From Nakamurella flava (GTDB lineage Bacteria; Actinomycetota; Actinomycetes; Mycobacteriales; Nakamurellaceae): a DNA stretch of 64,000 nucleotides. Location of the stretch: the NCBI RefSeq assembly GCF_005298075.1, contig NZ_SZZH01000003.1:372001-436000 (forward strand), in the 5' to 3' direction. This document shows positions 54,623-62,949 of this stretch, piece after piece (the stretch's first letter is position 1; every line of letters begins with the position of its first letter). A program made the position numbers and the translations under genes. Below the pieces are notes generated by a model. It saw nothing but the letters and a program-made list of their open reading frames with translations, did not search any database and was not told the DNA's origin.

Positions 54623-55144
54623 TCACCGAGCGGCGGCGGGAAGCAGGTATTTGAACCCGACGTGCGAGTCGACGAAACCGAGTCGCAGGTAGAACCGGCG
54701 GGCGTCGGTGCGGGCGGCATCCGAAGTGAGTTGCACCAGGCCGGCACCGAGTTGCACGGCGGCATCGTGCATCACCCAGCGCAGGAGGGCCGCGCCGATG
54801 CCGGCCGATCGCTCCGAGCTCGCCACCCGGACGGCTTCGACGATGACCCGGTCACTGCCCAGCCTGGACATGCCCGGGATCAGGGTCAATTGCAAGGTGC
54901 CGATGACCTGACCCTCACGTTCAGCGATGACGAGGTCGTTGCCCGGATCGGCGAGGACCCGCTGCAGCGCGGCGGCGTAGATCGGCTCGTCCTGCGGGTC
55001 GATCACGTCTCCGCGCCGGGCGCCGACGGCGTCGTCGGCGAGCAGCGTCATGATCGTGCGGACGTCGTCGGGGCGCGCCCGGCGGATGGTCAGCGGGCCA
55101 GCTGGAGTGTGGACGGCGACGGGTACGGCGAGGCGATCAAGCAC
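54623..55144 (-). CDS. GNAT family N-acetyltransferase
   Basis: A 173-residue acetyltransferase. LTIRRARPDDVRTIMTLLAD is the first strand and helix near 18-37. VIGTLQLTLIPGMSRLGSDR and VEAVRVASSERSAGIGAALL follow, the latter with an R-S-A-G-I-G acetyl-CoA loop (R/Q-x-x-G-x-G/A). DARRFYLRLGFVDSHVG is near the C-terminus. The acceptor is unknown. GTG 55144 is preceded by CGGGAG. It is divergent from the DUF222 gene across a 125-base gap that carries an SOS box. Confidence 0.88.
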   Translation of the reverse strand: MLDRLAVPVAVHTPAGPLTIRRARPDDVRTIMTLLADDAVGARRGDVIDPQDEPIYAAALQRVLADPGNDLVIAEREGQVIGTLQLTLIPGMSRLGSDRVIVEAVRVASSERSAGIGAALLRWVMHDAAVQLGAGLVQLTSDAARTDARRFYLRLGFVDSHVGFKYLLPAAAR

Positions 55145-55218
55145 GGCTGAGTATCTCCCGGGGGCGGTGGTGACTGCAGGTTCCTCGGGCGCGAACCGCC
55201 CTCGCGATGACCCTAGCA

Positions 55219-55264
55219 GAACGTGTGTTCGTATTAGACATGTGTTCGTTCATACGGCTATGAT
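55219..55264 (+). promoter_or_regulatory. LexA (SOS) box and promoter of the DUF222-HNH gene
   Basis: GAAC-GTGT-GTTC at 55219-55230 fits the core of the actinobacterial LexA box (CGAAC-N4-GTTCG) exactly, flanked by A and G. A second, imperfect site (AGAC-ATGT-GTTCG) sits at 55236-55248. Between and after them lie TTAGAC (55234-55239) and TATGAT (55259-55264), 19 bases apart, a good promoter whose -35 the boxes would cover. TATGAT ends 5 bases before ATG 55270, so the mRNA may be leaderless. Confidence 0.65.
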
Positions 55265-55269
55265 GAGGC

Positions 55270-56646
55270 ATGTTTGTAGCAGACTCGCCGCTGGCGCAGT
55301 GGCGTTCCGCCGTGACGGCGGCCCCGGCGTCCGAGCTGTCCCCGTTGTTGGGGTTGCGTCCGGAGCGTCCGGTGGGGTGTTCGGCGCGGGAGTGGGCCAA
55401 CGTGCTGCTGGATGCGGTGATCGCCCGGCAGCGATGGGTGGCCTATGAGTCGGCGCAGCAGGTTCATGACCTGGTCGAGTTGTCCGCCGCGGCCGGGGAG
55501 GACCCGGGCGGGGTGGAGGAGTTCCTGGCCACCGAACTGGCTCTGGCGCTCGGGGTGGCTGAATCGACGGCGGGCCGGTATCTGCTGGAGGCGGCGGAGT
55601 TGACCGCCCGCTGCCCGGCCACTCTGCACGCTCTGGAGCAGGGCCGGATCTCGCCGGGGAAGGCGTCGGTGATCTGCCGGGGCACCGCTGACCTGACCGG
55701 CGAGGTGACCGCCCAGGTGGAGGCGGATGTCCTCCCGGCCGCTGGGTCGTCGACGGTGCCGGGTTTGCGGAACGCGGTGGCCCGGTCGGTGATTCGCCGG
55801 GATCCCGACGGGGCGCAGCGCCGCCACGAGCAGGCCCGCCGCCGTCGCTTTGTGTCCCGGCGTAGTGACCTGGATGGGATGGCCTGTCTGTCGTTGTACG
55901 GCACCGCGCAGGATGTCGCGGTGATCTGGGATTGCCTGACCGCCGCCGCCGACGCCGCCCGCACCGATGGCGATGACCGGTCGATCGGGGAACGGCGGGT
56001 CGATGCCCTGGTCGACGTGTGCACCGACATCCTCGACCGCGGCCTCCTGCCCACCGACCAGCCCCTACCGACCACCCAGCGGCGCCGACCCCACCTGCTG
56101 GTCACCCTCCCCGCCACCGCTCTACTCGACCCCGACGCCGCCCGCGGACAGGTCGCCGAACTCATCGGGCACGGACCCATCACCCCCGCCCAGGCCCGGG
56201 TCATCGCCGCCGACGCCACCTGGCGGCGCCTGGTCTGCGACCCCACCACCGGAGCCCTGCTCGACTACGGCCGCACCACCTACACCCCACCCACAGCGCT
56301 CACCGACTTCGTCCTCACCAGAGATGCCACCTGCGTGATGCCGGGCTGCCGGCAACCCGCCCACCGCTGCGACATCGACCACCGCGAACCCTTCCACCCC
56401 GGCCACACCACCGGCGGTGACACCTCCGCCGACAACCTGGCCGTCCTATGCCGCCGCCACCACCGCGCCAAAGACACCGGCGGCTACCAACTGCGCCGCG
56501 CCCCCGACGGCGACCACCACTGGACCACCCCCCTCGGCCGCACCTACACCCGAGCGCACACCCGACACTGGGAGCCACCCGAAACCCGCACCCACAGAGC
56601 GCATCTCGCCAGGACGGGGTACGACGGAGACTCGCCCCCGTTCTGA
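55270..56646 (+). CDS. DUF222 / HNH endonuclease (13E12-repeat family)
   Basis: A 458-residue protein. The DUF222 region (about 30-330) is helical, with AAELTARCPATLHALEQGRI and SPGKASVICRGT. The C-terminal HNH nuclease domain (about 355-420) has CVMPGCRQPAHRCDIDHREP, then NLAVLCRRHHRAKD. The cysteine pairs, the DH and the HH are all intact. Mycobacterial 13E12 relatives are repetitive, probably mobile-element related and partly SOS regulated. The perfect LexA-box core upstream fits that. The second half is extremely C-rich in codon third positions. Confidence 0.9.
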   Translation: MFVADSPLAQWRSAVTAAPASELSPLLGLRPERPVGCSAREWANVLLDAVIARQRWVAYESAQQVHDLVELSAAAGEDPGGVEEFLATELALALGVAESTAGRYLLEAAELTARCPATLHALEQGRISPGKASVICRGTADLTGEVTAQVEADVLPAAGSSTVPGLRNAVARSVIRRDPDGAQRRHEQARRRRFVSRRSDLDGMACLSLYGTAQDVAVIWDCLTAAADAARTDGDDRSIGERRVDALVDVCTDILDRGLLPTDQPLPTTQRRRPHLLVTLPATALLDPDAARGQVAELIGHGPITPAQARVIAADATWRRLVCDPTTGALLDYGRTTYTPPTALTDFVLTRDATCVMPGCRQPAHRCDIDHREPFHPGHTTGGDTSADNLAVLCRRHHRAKDTGGYQLRRAPDGDHHWTTPLGRTYTRAHTRHWEPPETRTHRAHLARTGYDGDSPPF

Positions 56647-56742
56647 GCCGCGGTGTCAGCCTTTTTGATGACCGACAGTCGGACTCGATGCCCTGGAATG
56701 AGACCGTGCATCAGGAGTAATGCGCATGGCAGTGTCGGACCG

Positions 56743-57597
56743 ATGGATCACCAGACCAGGACGTCCGCGGCAATGGCTGTCGTGCGTGCGCGTTCCCAAC
56801 CGGGTTCGCCGGTGTCTCGAGACATGCGGATCTGCGTGCACTTTCATCCGGACCACCGATCCGCGGACGGTCGCACCGCCCTGGAATCAATTCTCGACTC
56901 CCATCGCTATCTGTCCCAGTTCGTCACCGGTAGCAGCAACGGCGGACTGACCGCCCATCCCGGCGGCGACCGTTGGCGCTGGGAATCAGAGCTTTTCGAC
57001 GGTGCCTACGACGACGCCCCGCCGGTCGACAGACCGGTCTACGGCGCGTTGGCCGTGGACGACGATCATTACGGGCCGTCCCCTCGATTCGGGTCCTGCT
57101 ACATGCGGTTGCGCCGATCGGTCGTCGACCGGACCACCTTTGCCTACCCCGACAGTGCTTTACAGCCAGTAGCTTTCGGTGTCGCCGAGCGGATGGGACT
57201 GGCGCCCCTGCTTCGGCATGCTCCGATGCGCGATCCGCTCGACCGCTACATCGAAGCCCACGTCCACGGCGGTGTCACCGTTCCCGGTGACGTCGAAGCA
57301 CTGGTCATCGACCCCGCCTACCGCGACACCATCGGTGTCACCAGCGCCGTGACCCGGGGCATCCTCGTCGAACACCACGGCGGCTACGCCCTCGATGTCG
57401 AGACCCTCACCGAGCAGGTCGAATATCGAGGACCGGAAATCGCCGAGGCAGCGGGACGTCTCGGGGTAGATGGGCCGGTGACCCCGCCGGATCTGGCGCG
57501 GGCCCGGAGGTCCGGCACGGTCGACCCCCAGATGCTGAAGCTCCTGTGGCACTGCCTGGCCCGGTACGGGCGCATCGACGGCCCGCCGATCGCCTAG
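56743..57597 (+). CDS. DUF3626 family protein
   Basis: A 284-residue protein of unknown function. It matches DUF3626 through VHFHPDHRSADGRTALESIL, SQFVTGSSNGGLTAHPGGDR, WESELFDGAYDDAP, PVYGALAVDD and RFGSCYMRLRR. Conserved histidines, aspartates and glutamates suggest an enzyme, possibly metal-dependent, but this is not established. The start is uncertain: ATG 56743 is used, ATG 56773 is possible, and a better ribosome site (GGAG at 56714) leads into a different frame. It is less GC-rich than its neighbours. Its stop overlaps the opposing menF stop in a shared CTAG. Confidence 0.8.
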   Translation: MDHQTRTSAAMAVVRARSQPGSPVSRDMRICVHFHPDHRSADGRTALESILDSHRYLSQFVTGSSNGGLTAHPGGDRWRWESELFDGAYDDAPPVDRPVYGALAVDDDHYGPSPRFGSCYMRLRRSVVDRTTFAYPDSALQPVAFGVAERMGLAPLLRHAPMRDPLDRYIEAHVHGGVTVPGDVEALVIDPAYRDTIGVTSAVTRGILVEHHGGYALDVETLTEQVEYRGPEIAEAAGRLGVDGPVTPPDLARARRSGTVDPQMLKLLWHCLARYGRIDGPPIA

Positions 57598-58919
57598 TGC
57601 AGGCGGTTCTCCAACGCGTCCCGCATCGGGATCATCTTGACCGCGGCCTCCCGGGCCTCGGTCCCGGGATCGGACTCGGCGACGATCCCGCAGCCCGCCT
57701 GCAGCCGGACGTCCTGACCGTCGACGTGGGCGCAGCGCAGGGCGATGCCCAGTTCGCCGTCGCCGTCGGCGGTGATCCACCCCACCGGCGCGGCGTAACG
57801 GCCCCGGCCGGCCGGTTCCAGTTCGCGGATGACCGCCCGGGCCACCTCGGTCGGGGCGCCGCCGACCGCGGCCGTCGGGTGCAGGGCGGCGGCCAGGGTC
57901 AGGGCCGACGGGGCGTCCTTGCCGGCGGCTCCGGCCCGCAACGTCCCGACCAGTGTCGTCGACAGGTGCGTCAGATTGGCCAGCACCAGCGGCTCGGGGT
58001 CGGGGATGGTCAACTCGTCGCAGACCGCCGACAGCACCTGCGCGACCGACCGCACCGCGTACCCGTGTTCGGCGACGTTCTTGGCCGTCCCCAGCGACCC
58101 GCCCGTCACCTCGGCCCGGCCGTGCCACGTCGTCCCGGCCAGCACGCGGGAGGTCACCGTGCCGCCCTGTCGACGCAACAACAACTCGGGGGTGGCGCCG
58201 ACCAGCCCGTCGACCGCGAACGTCCAGCAGTCCGGGTACCGCCGCGCCAGGTGATGCAGCAGGAAGCGTTCGTCCACCGGCCGCCCCGTGGTCGCCCGCA
58301 GCTCCTGAGCGATGACCACCTTGTCGAGGTCGCCGCGACGGATACGCCGACCGGCCTCCTGCACCGCGGCGGTGTACCCGGCGATCGCGGCGTCCGGCTC
58401 CTGATAGGTCACCGCGCCGGGCGAGCGGACCGGTCGGGCCGGGCCGAACCCGCTCAGGGGGGACGCGGTCCGGGCCAGGGCGTCGTACGCGGACCCGTCG
58501 ATGGCGGTGACGAAGTCGCGCCCGGCGAACCGCCCCCGCACCACCTGCGGCACCACGGCCACCGACGGGTCGCCGTCGTCGAACCCGAGGGAGACGAACG
58601 CGACCAGACCGCTGCCGCGGACACCGACCTGGTCGTCGACCGCCAGACCCGCGGCCAGCTCGTCGAACCAGCGGCCGATTTGCTCCGCCGCATCAGGGCC
58701 GGTCACCACCAGACGGGCGTACTCACCCCAGCCGACCAGACCCTCCTCGCGATCGGACGGGCCGGCCGCGGCACCCTCGGTCGCACCGGGGCCGGACCCG
58801 CGGCGGACGAAGGACAGCGCACCGCGCGGACTCGGCAGGGAGTCCAGGAGCGGGCCCGCGGCGGCCACCGGTCGGGAGACGACGGTGGTCGTCGCCCGGG
58901 CGGCGGGCGCGGCAGTCAC
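57594..58919 (-). CDS. menF: Isochorismate synthase
   Basis: MenF/EntC-type enzyme converting chorismate to isochorismate, which MenD uses. The 441-residue chorismate-binding protein has RRGDLDKVVIAQELRA and FAVDGLVGATPELLLRR. SRVLAGTTWHG and NLTHLSTTLVGTL follow, then LHPTAAVGGAPTE, RGRYAAPVGWI and GCGIVAESDPGTEA, the standard active-site blocks. The N-terminal 150 residues are more variable. GTG 58919 is preceded by TATGTT and 6 bases, a leaderless signature. It lies close to menG and menD and completes the pathway here. Confidence 0.94.
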   Translation of the reverse strand: MTAAPAARATTTVVSRPVAAAGPLLDSLPSPRGALSFVRRGSGPGATEGAAAGPSDREEGLVGWGEYARLVVTGPDAAEQIGRWFDELAAGLAVDDQVGVRGSGLVAFVSLGFDDGDPSVAVVPQVVRGRFAGRDFVTAIDGSAYDALARTASPLSGFGPARPVRSPGAVTYQEPDAAIAGYTAAVQEAGRRIRRGDLDKVVIAQELRATTGRPVDERFLLHHLARRYPDCWTFAVDGLVGATPELLLRRQGGTVTSRVLAGTTWHGRAEVTGGSLGTAKNVAEHGYAVRSVAQVLSAVCDELTIPDPEPLVLANLTHLSTTLVGTLRAGAAGKDAPSALTLAAALHPTAAVGGAPTEVARAVIRELEPAGRGRYAAPVGWITADGDGELGIALRCAHVDGQDVRLQAGCGIVAESDPGTEAREAAVKMIPMRDALENRLH

Positions 58920-58925
58920 GAGGCC

Positions 58926-58931
58926 AACATA
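58926..58931 (-). promoter_or_regulatory. Candidate -10 box (TATGTT) of leaderless menF mRNA
   Basis: TATGTT on the minus strand, then 6 bases, then the menF GTG, with no ribosome site. Confidence 0.55.
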
Positions 58932-59016
58932 GTCGGTCGGACAGGTCCATCCGGGTCCTTGTGCTGCGCGCGAAAGGGGCTGTGAGATGCGCCGCGGCCG
59001 CATCCGAACGTGCTGA

Positions 59017-59526
59017 TCAGGGGCGGGTGGGCGACCGGGGGAGTCCGACGTCGGCCGGGGACCTTCCCCCGACGAACAGCGGCCGACCGGCCCGCCGGCG
59101 ACACCACCAGATGGCCGGGACGGTCACCAGGTAGGTGCCGAGCAGGACGAACACGATGCCCAGGGTGCCCAGCGAGGCGGTCCGGCCGGCCACCCGCACC
59201 GTCTGCGGATCCGCCGTCGAGTAGTCGACCTGGAAACGTTCGCCGGGGGTGAGGAGCCCCGGGTAGAGCACCCCGTTGGCCGGTCGGATCGTGGCCCCGG
59301 AGGCGTCGATGAACTCGATCCCCGTCCGCAGCGGTGACACGTACAGGACGGTCGCCGTGGCGGTCCCCGGGTTCCGGTCGATCGCCGCGTCGTTCGCCCG
59401 CATCCCGATGAACAGCGCCACGCACATCACGGTGACCGCGGCGGTCAGCACGGCCACGACGACGGCGACCCAGCGCCAGAGGGACGATCCCCGCTGGTCG
59501 ACTCGGAGCGGATCCCGGGCGGCCAT
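59017..59526 (-). CDS. DUF3592 membrane protein
   Basis: A 169-residue protein with a transmembrane helix at about 20-42 and another at about 120-140. Between them lies an extracytoplasmic beta-rich DUF3592-like domain (PGTATATVLYVSPLRTGIEF, YPGLLTPGERFQVDYSTADP). Function unknown; a similar membrane protein lies between menD and menG in mycobacteria (Rv0556). ATG 59526 is preceded by a TACACT box 6 bases upstream. Confidence 0.8.
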   Translation of the reverse strand: MAARDPLRVDQRGSSLWRWVAVVVAVLTAAVTVMCVALFIGMRANDAAIDRNPGTATATVLYVSPLRTGIEFIDASGATIRPANGVLYPGLLTPGERFQVDYSTADPQTVRVAGRTASLGTLGIVFVLLGTYLVTVPAIWWCRRRAGRPLFVGGRSPADVGLPRSPTRP

Positions 59527-59532
59527 GCCCGG

Positions 59533-59538
59533 AGTGTA
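59533..59538 (-). promoter_or_regulatory. Candidate -10 box (TACACT) of a leaderless mRNA
   Basis: TACACT on the minus strand, 6 bases before ATG 59526, with no ribosome site. Confidence 0.5.
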
Positions 59539-59683
59539 GGTGGCGGTGCCCGGCCGGGCCGCGGGCCGGTTTGCCCTGATCCGCCCGGGGTCATCGGTAG
59601 GGTGCGTGCCAGAAGAGGCCGTCGGACGCCGCCGCGCGCGGTCGCCGTCCGGACGCGGCGCAGGGACCTGAGAGTGGGATGAG

Positions 59684-60376
59684 ATGAGCCGGGCGACGCT
59701 CGAGAAGCAACCGCGGCAGGTCGCAGCCATGTTCGACGCGGTCGGACCGAAGTACGACCGGACCAACACCGTGCTCGCCGGTGGCCGGGACCGCGCCTGG
59801 CGCCGGCAGATGGTGCGGGCGCTGGAGCTGCAACCGGGTGACCAGGTCCTGGACGTCGCCGCCGGCACCGCGGTGTCGACGCGGGCGATCGCCCAGACCG
59901 GGGCCTGGGCGGTCGCGTCGGACTTCTCCCTCGGCATGCTGCAGGCCGCCAAGGAGCCGGTGCCGCCGAGGGTCGCCGGGGACGCGATGAGCCTGCCGTT
60001 CGCCGACGCCAGCTTCGACGCCGTCACGATCTCGTTCGGCCTGCGCAACGTGGCCGATCCGGCGGTCGCGCTGGCCGAGTTCGCGCGGGTCACCCGGCCC
60101 GGCGGCCGGCTCGTCGTCTGCGAGTTCTCCCGGCCCCGGCCGGCGCCGATCCGGGCCGGCTACTACTGGTACCTGCGCACCGTGCTGCCTGCCCTGGCCG
60201 GACGGGTGTCGTCCAACCCGGACGCCTACACCTACCTGCAGGAGACCATCGAGCAGTGGCCGGACCAGCCGGCCCTGGCCCGCACCATCACCCGGGCGGG
60301 GTGGAGCGACGTGCGCTGGCGGAACATGACCTTCGGGGTGGTCGCGCTGCACCGCGCGACGCGCCGGGCGGACTGA
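59684..60376 (+). CDS. menG: Demethylmenaquinone methyltransferase
   Basis: MenG/UbiE methylates demethylmenaquinone in the last core step of menaquinone synthesis. The 230-residue enzyme has [20 protein letters not shown] at the start and [19 protein letters not shown] as SAM motif I near 56-74. [20 protein letters not shown] follows, and [15 protein letters not shown] is motif III. A GGGATGAG ribosome site precedes the ATG. It is followed by the geranylgeranyl reductase gene after a 128-base regulatory gap. Confidence 0.95.
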   Translation: MSRATLEKQPRQVAAMFDAVGPKYDRTNTVLAGGRDRAWRRQMVRALELQPGDQVLDVAAGTAVSTRAIAQTGAWAVASDFSLGMLQAAKEPVPPRVAGDAMSLPFADASFDAVTISFGLRNVADPAVALAEFARVTRPGGRLVVCEFSRPRPAPIRAGYYWYLRTVLPALAGRVSSNPDAYTYLQETIEQWPDQPALARTITRAGWSDVRWRNMTFGVVALHRATRRAD

Positions 60377-60412
60377 TCACCGGGTCGTATGTCGCAGTTC
60401 ACCGGCGCGGCT

Positions 60413-60418
60413 TAGACT
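60413..60418 (+). promoter_or_regulatory. Candidate -10 box (TAGACT) upstream of the reductase-nuo genes
   Basis: TAGACT fits TANNNT and would start transcription near 60425, just ahead of the Rex-type operator at 60433. The -35 is not clear. Confidence 0.45.
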
Positions 60419-60432
60419 TGCCCTGCCGCACT

Positions 60433-60450
60433 TCGTGAAAAGTTTCACAA
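60433..60450 (+). promoter_or_regulatory. Rex operator (ROP)
   Basis: TCGTGAAAAGTTTCACAA matches the Rex consensus TTGTGAA-N4-TTCACAA at 13 of 14 fixed positions (C for T at position 2). It lies just downstream of the candidate -10 box and 55 bases before the geranylgeranyl reductase start, where bound repressor would block transcription. In Streptomyces, Rex controls the nuo operon, and here nuoA-D follow the reductase. Rex itself is encoded at 26453. Confidence 0.75.
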
Positions 60451-60504
60451 GCTCCGCCGCCGCAGTTCCCGTACGCCGCCACCACCGAGAGGTTCGGTCT
60501 GTCC

Positions 60505-61821
60505 ATGAGCGTCCCCAGCACCACCGGCAGCGTCCTGGAGTCGGCTGCGTCCGACCAGGGGCGGACGGCCGACGTGCTGGTCGTGGGGGCCGGCCCGGCC
60601 GGTTCGACGGCCGCCACCTACCTGGCTCGTGCCGGGGTGGACGTGCTGGTGCTGGAGAAGTCCACGTTCCCGCGGGACAAGGTCTGCGGTGACGGGCTGA
60701 CCCCGCGCGGCGTGAAGCAGGTCCTCGCCCTCGGCCTGGACGTCAGCGGCCCGGACTGGATCCGTAACCGCGGCCTGCGGGTCGTCGGCGGCGGTCGCAG
60801 CATCGAACTCGACTGGCCGACGCTGGCCGACTACCCCGACTTCGGCCTCGTCCGGCCGCGCCGTGACTTCGACGAACTGCTGGCGACCACCGCGGTGAAG
60901 GCCGGCGCCCGGCTCCGGATGGGCACGTCGGTGACGGCCCCGGTCCGGGACGAGCGCACCGGTCGCATCACCGGCGTGACCGCCAAGACCGCCGACGGGC
61001 CGCAGACCTTCTCCGCTCCGCTGGTGCTCTCCTGCGACGGGGTCTCGGCCCGGGTCGCGCTCGGCATGGGCATCAACAAGCGGGACGATCGGCCGCTCGG
61101 GGTGGCCGTCCGCCGGTACTACCGCAGCCCGCAGCGCACCCACGACGACTACCTCGAGTCGCACCTGGAGCTGTGGGACCGCAGCAACCCCGAGAAGGCC
61201 AAGCTGCTGCCCGGGTACGGCTGGATCTTCGGGTTGGGCGACGGCACCGTCAACGTCGGCCTGGGCATGCTGAATTCGTCGAAGGCGTTCGGCCGCACCG
61301 ACTATCGCGCGCTGCTGCGCACCTGGCTGGACGGCACCCCGGAGGAATGGGGCCTGCGCGAGGAGAACGCGATCGGCGCCATCGGCGGCGCCGGTCTGCC
61401 GATGGGCTTCAACCGCACCCCGCACTACGCCGATGGTCTGCTGCTCGTCGGTGACGCCGGGGGAGCGGTCAACCCGTTCAACGGCGAGGGCATCGGCTAC
61501 GCCATGGAGACCGCGGCGTTCGCCGCCGAGGCGACCATCCAGGCGCTCGGCCGGCCCACCGGGGACAGCCGGGAGGCCGCCCTGCACGGGTACGCCGCCG
61601 CCATGAAGGACAACCTCGGTTCCTACTATCGGCTCGGCGGGGTGTTCTCCACCCTGATCGGGCAGCCGGCGATCATGAAGACCGCCACCCGCCTGGGCCT
61701 GCCCCGGCAGAAGTTGATGTATCTGGTCCTCAAGCTGCTGGCCGGTCTGTACGACAACCGGGACGGCGACTGGGCGGACCGCGTGGTGCGGGGCCTGCAG
61801 AAGGTGGCTCCGAGCGTGTAG
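60505..61821 (+). CDS. Geranylgeranyl reductase family / menaquinone reductase (MenJ-like)
   Basis: A 438-residue FAD-dependent reductase matching Rv0561c (MenJ), which saturates one isoprene unit of menaquinone. The FAD Rossmann motif is VLVVGAGPAGSTAATYLARA near 24-43. FPRDKVCGDGLTPRGV holds the family cysteine-glycine motif. LLLVGDAGGAVNPFNGEGIG near 311-330 is the second FAD motif. It may be co-transcribed with nuoA, which starts 80 bases later, and lies under a Rex-type operator. That links the quinone tail and complex I to the same redox signal. Confidence 0.92.
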   Translation: MSVPSTTGSVLESAASDQGRTADVLVVGAGPAGSTAATYLARAGVDVLVLEKSTFPRDKVCGDGLTPRGVKQVLALGLDVSGPDWIRNRGLRVVGGGRSIELDWPTLADYPDFGLVRPRRDFDELLATTAVKAGARLRMGTSVTAPVRDERTGRITGVTAKTADGPQTFSAPLVLSCDGVSARVALGMGINKRDDRPLGVAVRRYYRSPQRTHDDYLESHLELWDRSNPEKAKLLPGYGWIFGLGDGTVNVGLGMLNSSKAFGRTDYRALLRTWLDGTPEEWGLREENAIGAIGGAGLPMGFNRTPHYADGLLLVGDAGGAVNPFNGEGIGYAMETAAFAAEATIQALGRPTGDSREAALHGYAAAMKDNLGSYYRLGGVFSTLIGQPAIMKTATRLGLPRQKLMYLVLKLLAGLYDNRDGDWADRVVRGLQKVAPSV

Positions 61822-61901
61822 CCGCCGGGTGCACCGTCGCACCCGGAGGTCATCCGGCACGACCCGTCGACGAGGACGGGACCGAGTGGGAGGCAGTAGC
61901 G

Positions 61902-62270
61902 ATGCTGAGTTCCTACCTGCCGATCGTGATCATGCTGATCGTGGTCGGTGGCTTCGCCGTCACGATGGTCACCGTCGTCAGTGACCTCCTCGGCCCGCGC
62001 CGCTTCAACCGCGCCAAGCTCGACGCCTACGAGTGCGGGATCGAGCCGACCCCGCTCCCCGCCGGCACCGCCGGCCGTTTCCCGATCAAGTTCTATCTGA
62101 CCGCGATGCTGTTCATCGTCTTCGACATCGAGGTCGTCTTCCTCTACCCCTGGGCCCAGAGTGCCGTTCCCCTCGGCGTTCTCGGCCTGGTCGAGATCAT
62201 CCTGTTCATCGGAACGGTGTCCATCGTCTACGCCTACGTGTGGCGTCGGGGCGGTCTGGACTGGGATTGA
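61902..62270 (+). CDS. nuoA: NADH-quinone oxidoreductase subunit A
   Basis: A 122-residue membrane subunit of complex I with three transmembrane helices (about 3-25, 60-80, 88-110). The conserved [13 protein letters not shown] loop carries the subunit A cysteine. [26 protein letters not shown] is cited here by positions 58-83 only as the family-defining helix. GGGAGG lies before ATG 61902. First gene of the nuo operon. Confidence 0.96.
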   Translation: MLSSYLPIVIMLIVVGGFAVTMVTVVSDLLGPRRFNRAKLDAYECGIEPTPLPAGTAGRFPIKFYLTAMLFIVFDIEVVFLYPWAQSAVPLGVLGLVEIILFIGTVSIVYAYVWRRGGLDWD

Positions 62271-62334
62271 CGCTTCCCAGCAGTACGGCCGGTCACCGCC
62301 GCGACCGGCCGGGCATGACGGAAAGGAGAGCAAC

Positions 62335-62949
62335 GTGGGTCTCGAAGAAAAGCTGCCGAACGGCATTCTGCTGACGAGCGTCGAAAAACTCGTCAACTGG
62401 ACCCGCAAGGCCTCGCTCTTCCCAGCCACTTTCGGGCTGGCCTGCTGCGCGATCGAGATGATGACCACCGGCGCGCCCCGCTACGACCTCGGCCGGTTCG
62501 GCATGGAGGTCTTCCGGGCCTCCCCGCGGCAGGCCGACCTGATGATCGTGGCCGGCCGGGTGACCCAGAAGATGGCGCCCGTGCTGCGGCAGATCTACGA
62601 CCAGATGGCCGAGCCCAAGTGGGTGCTGTCGATGGGCGTCTGCGCCTCGTCCGGCGGCATGTTCAACAACTACGCGGTGGTCCAGGGGGTCGACCACATC
62701 GTCCCGGTCGACATGTACCTGCCGGGCTGCCCGCCGCGGCCGGAGATGCTGATCGACGCGATCCTCAAGCTGCACGCCAAGATCATGGACGACCCGCTGA
62801 ACGCCTCCCGCGCCGCCGAGTTCGCCGGCAAGCGCACCGAGCTCACCGCCTCGTCCGTCCGGTACGGCAAGCTGCCCGCACCCATCGGCACCCCGCAGCA
62901 GAACATCGATGTCATCCGGGCCGGCGCCTCCCGCGGCGGTGTTGCGTGA
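62335..62949 (+). CDS. nuoB: NADH-quinone oxidoreductase subunit B
   Basis: A 204-residue peripheral-arm subunit that holds iron-sulfur cluster N2. The ligands are visible: tandem cysteines in [10 protein letters not shown], then GVCASSGG and [12 protein letters not shown] 62335 follows AAAGGAGAG. Its stop overlaps nuoC (GTGA). Confidence 0.96.
   Translation: MGLEEKLPNGILLTSVEKLVNWTRKASLFPATFGLACCAIEMMTTGAPRYDLGRFGMEVFRASPRQADLMIVAGRVTQKMAPVLRQIYDQMAEPKWVLSMGVCASSGGMFNNYAVVQGVDHIVPVDMYLPGCPPRPEMLIDAILKLHAKIMDDPLNASRAAEFAGKRTELTASSVRYGKLPAPIGTPQQNIDVIRAGASRGGVA

Noticed and set aside
56720-56950. A frameshift in the DUF3626 gene, because a better ribosome site leads into an ATG of another frame
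   Set aside because: The downstream +1 frame contains the whole family core from its first conserved block (VHFHPDH), so no N-terminal conserved part is missing.
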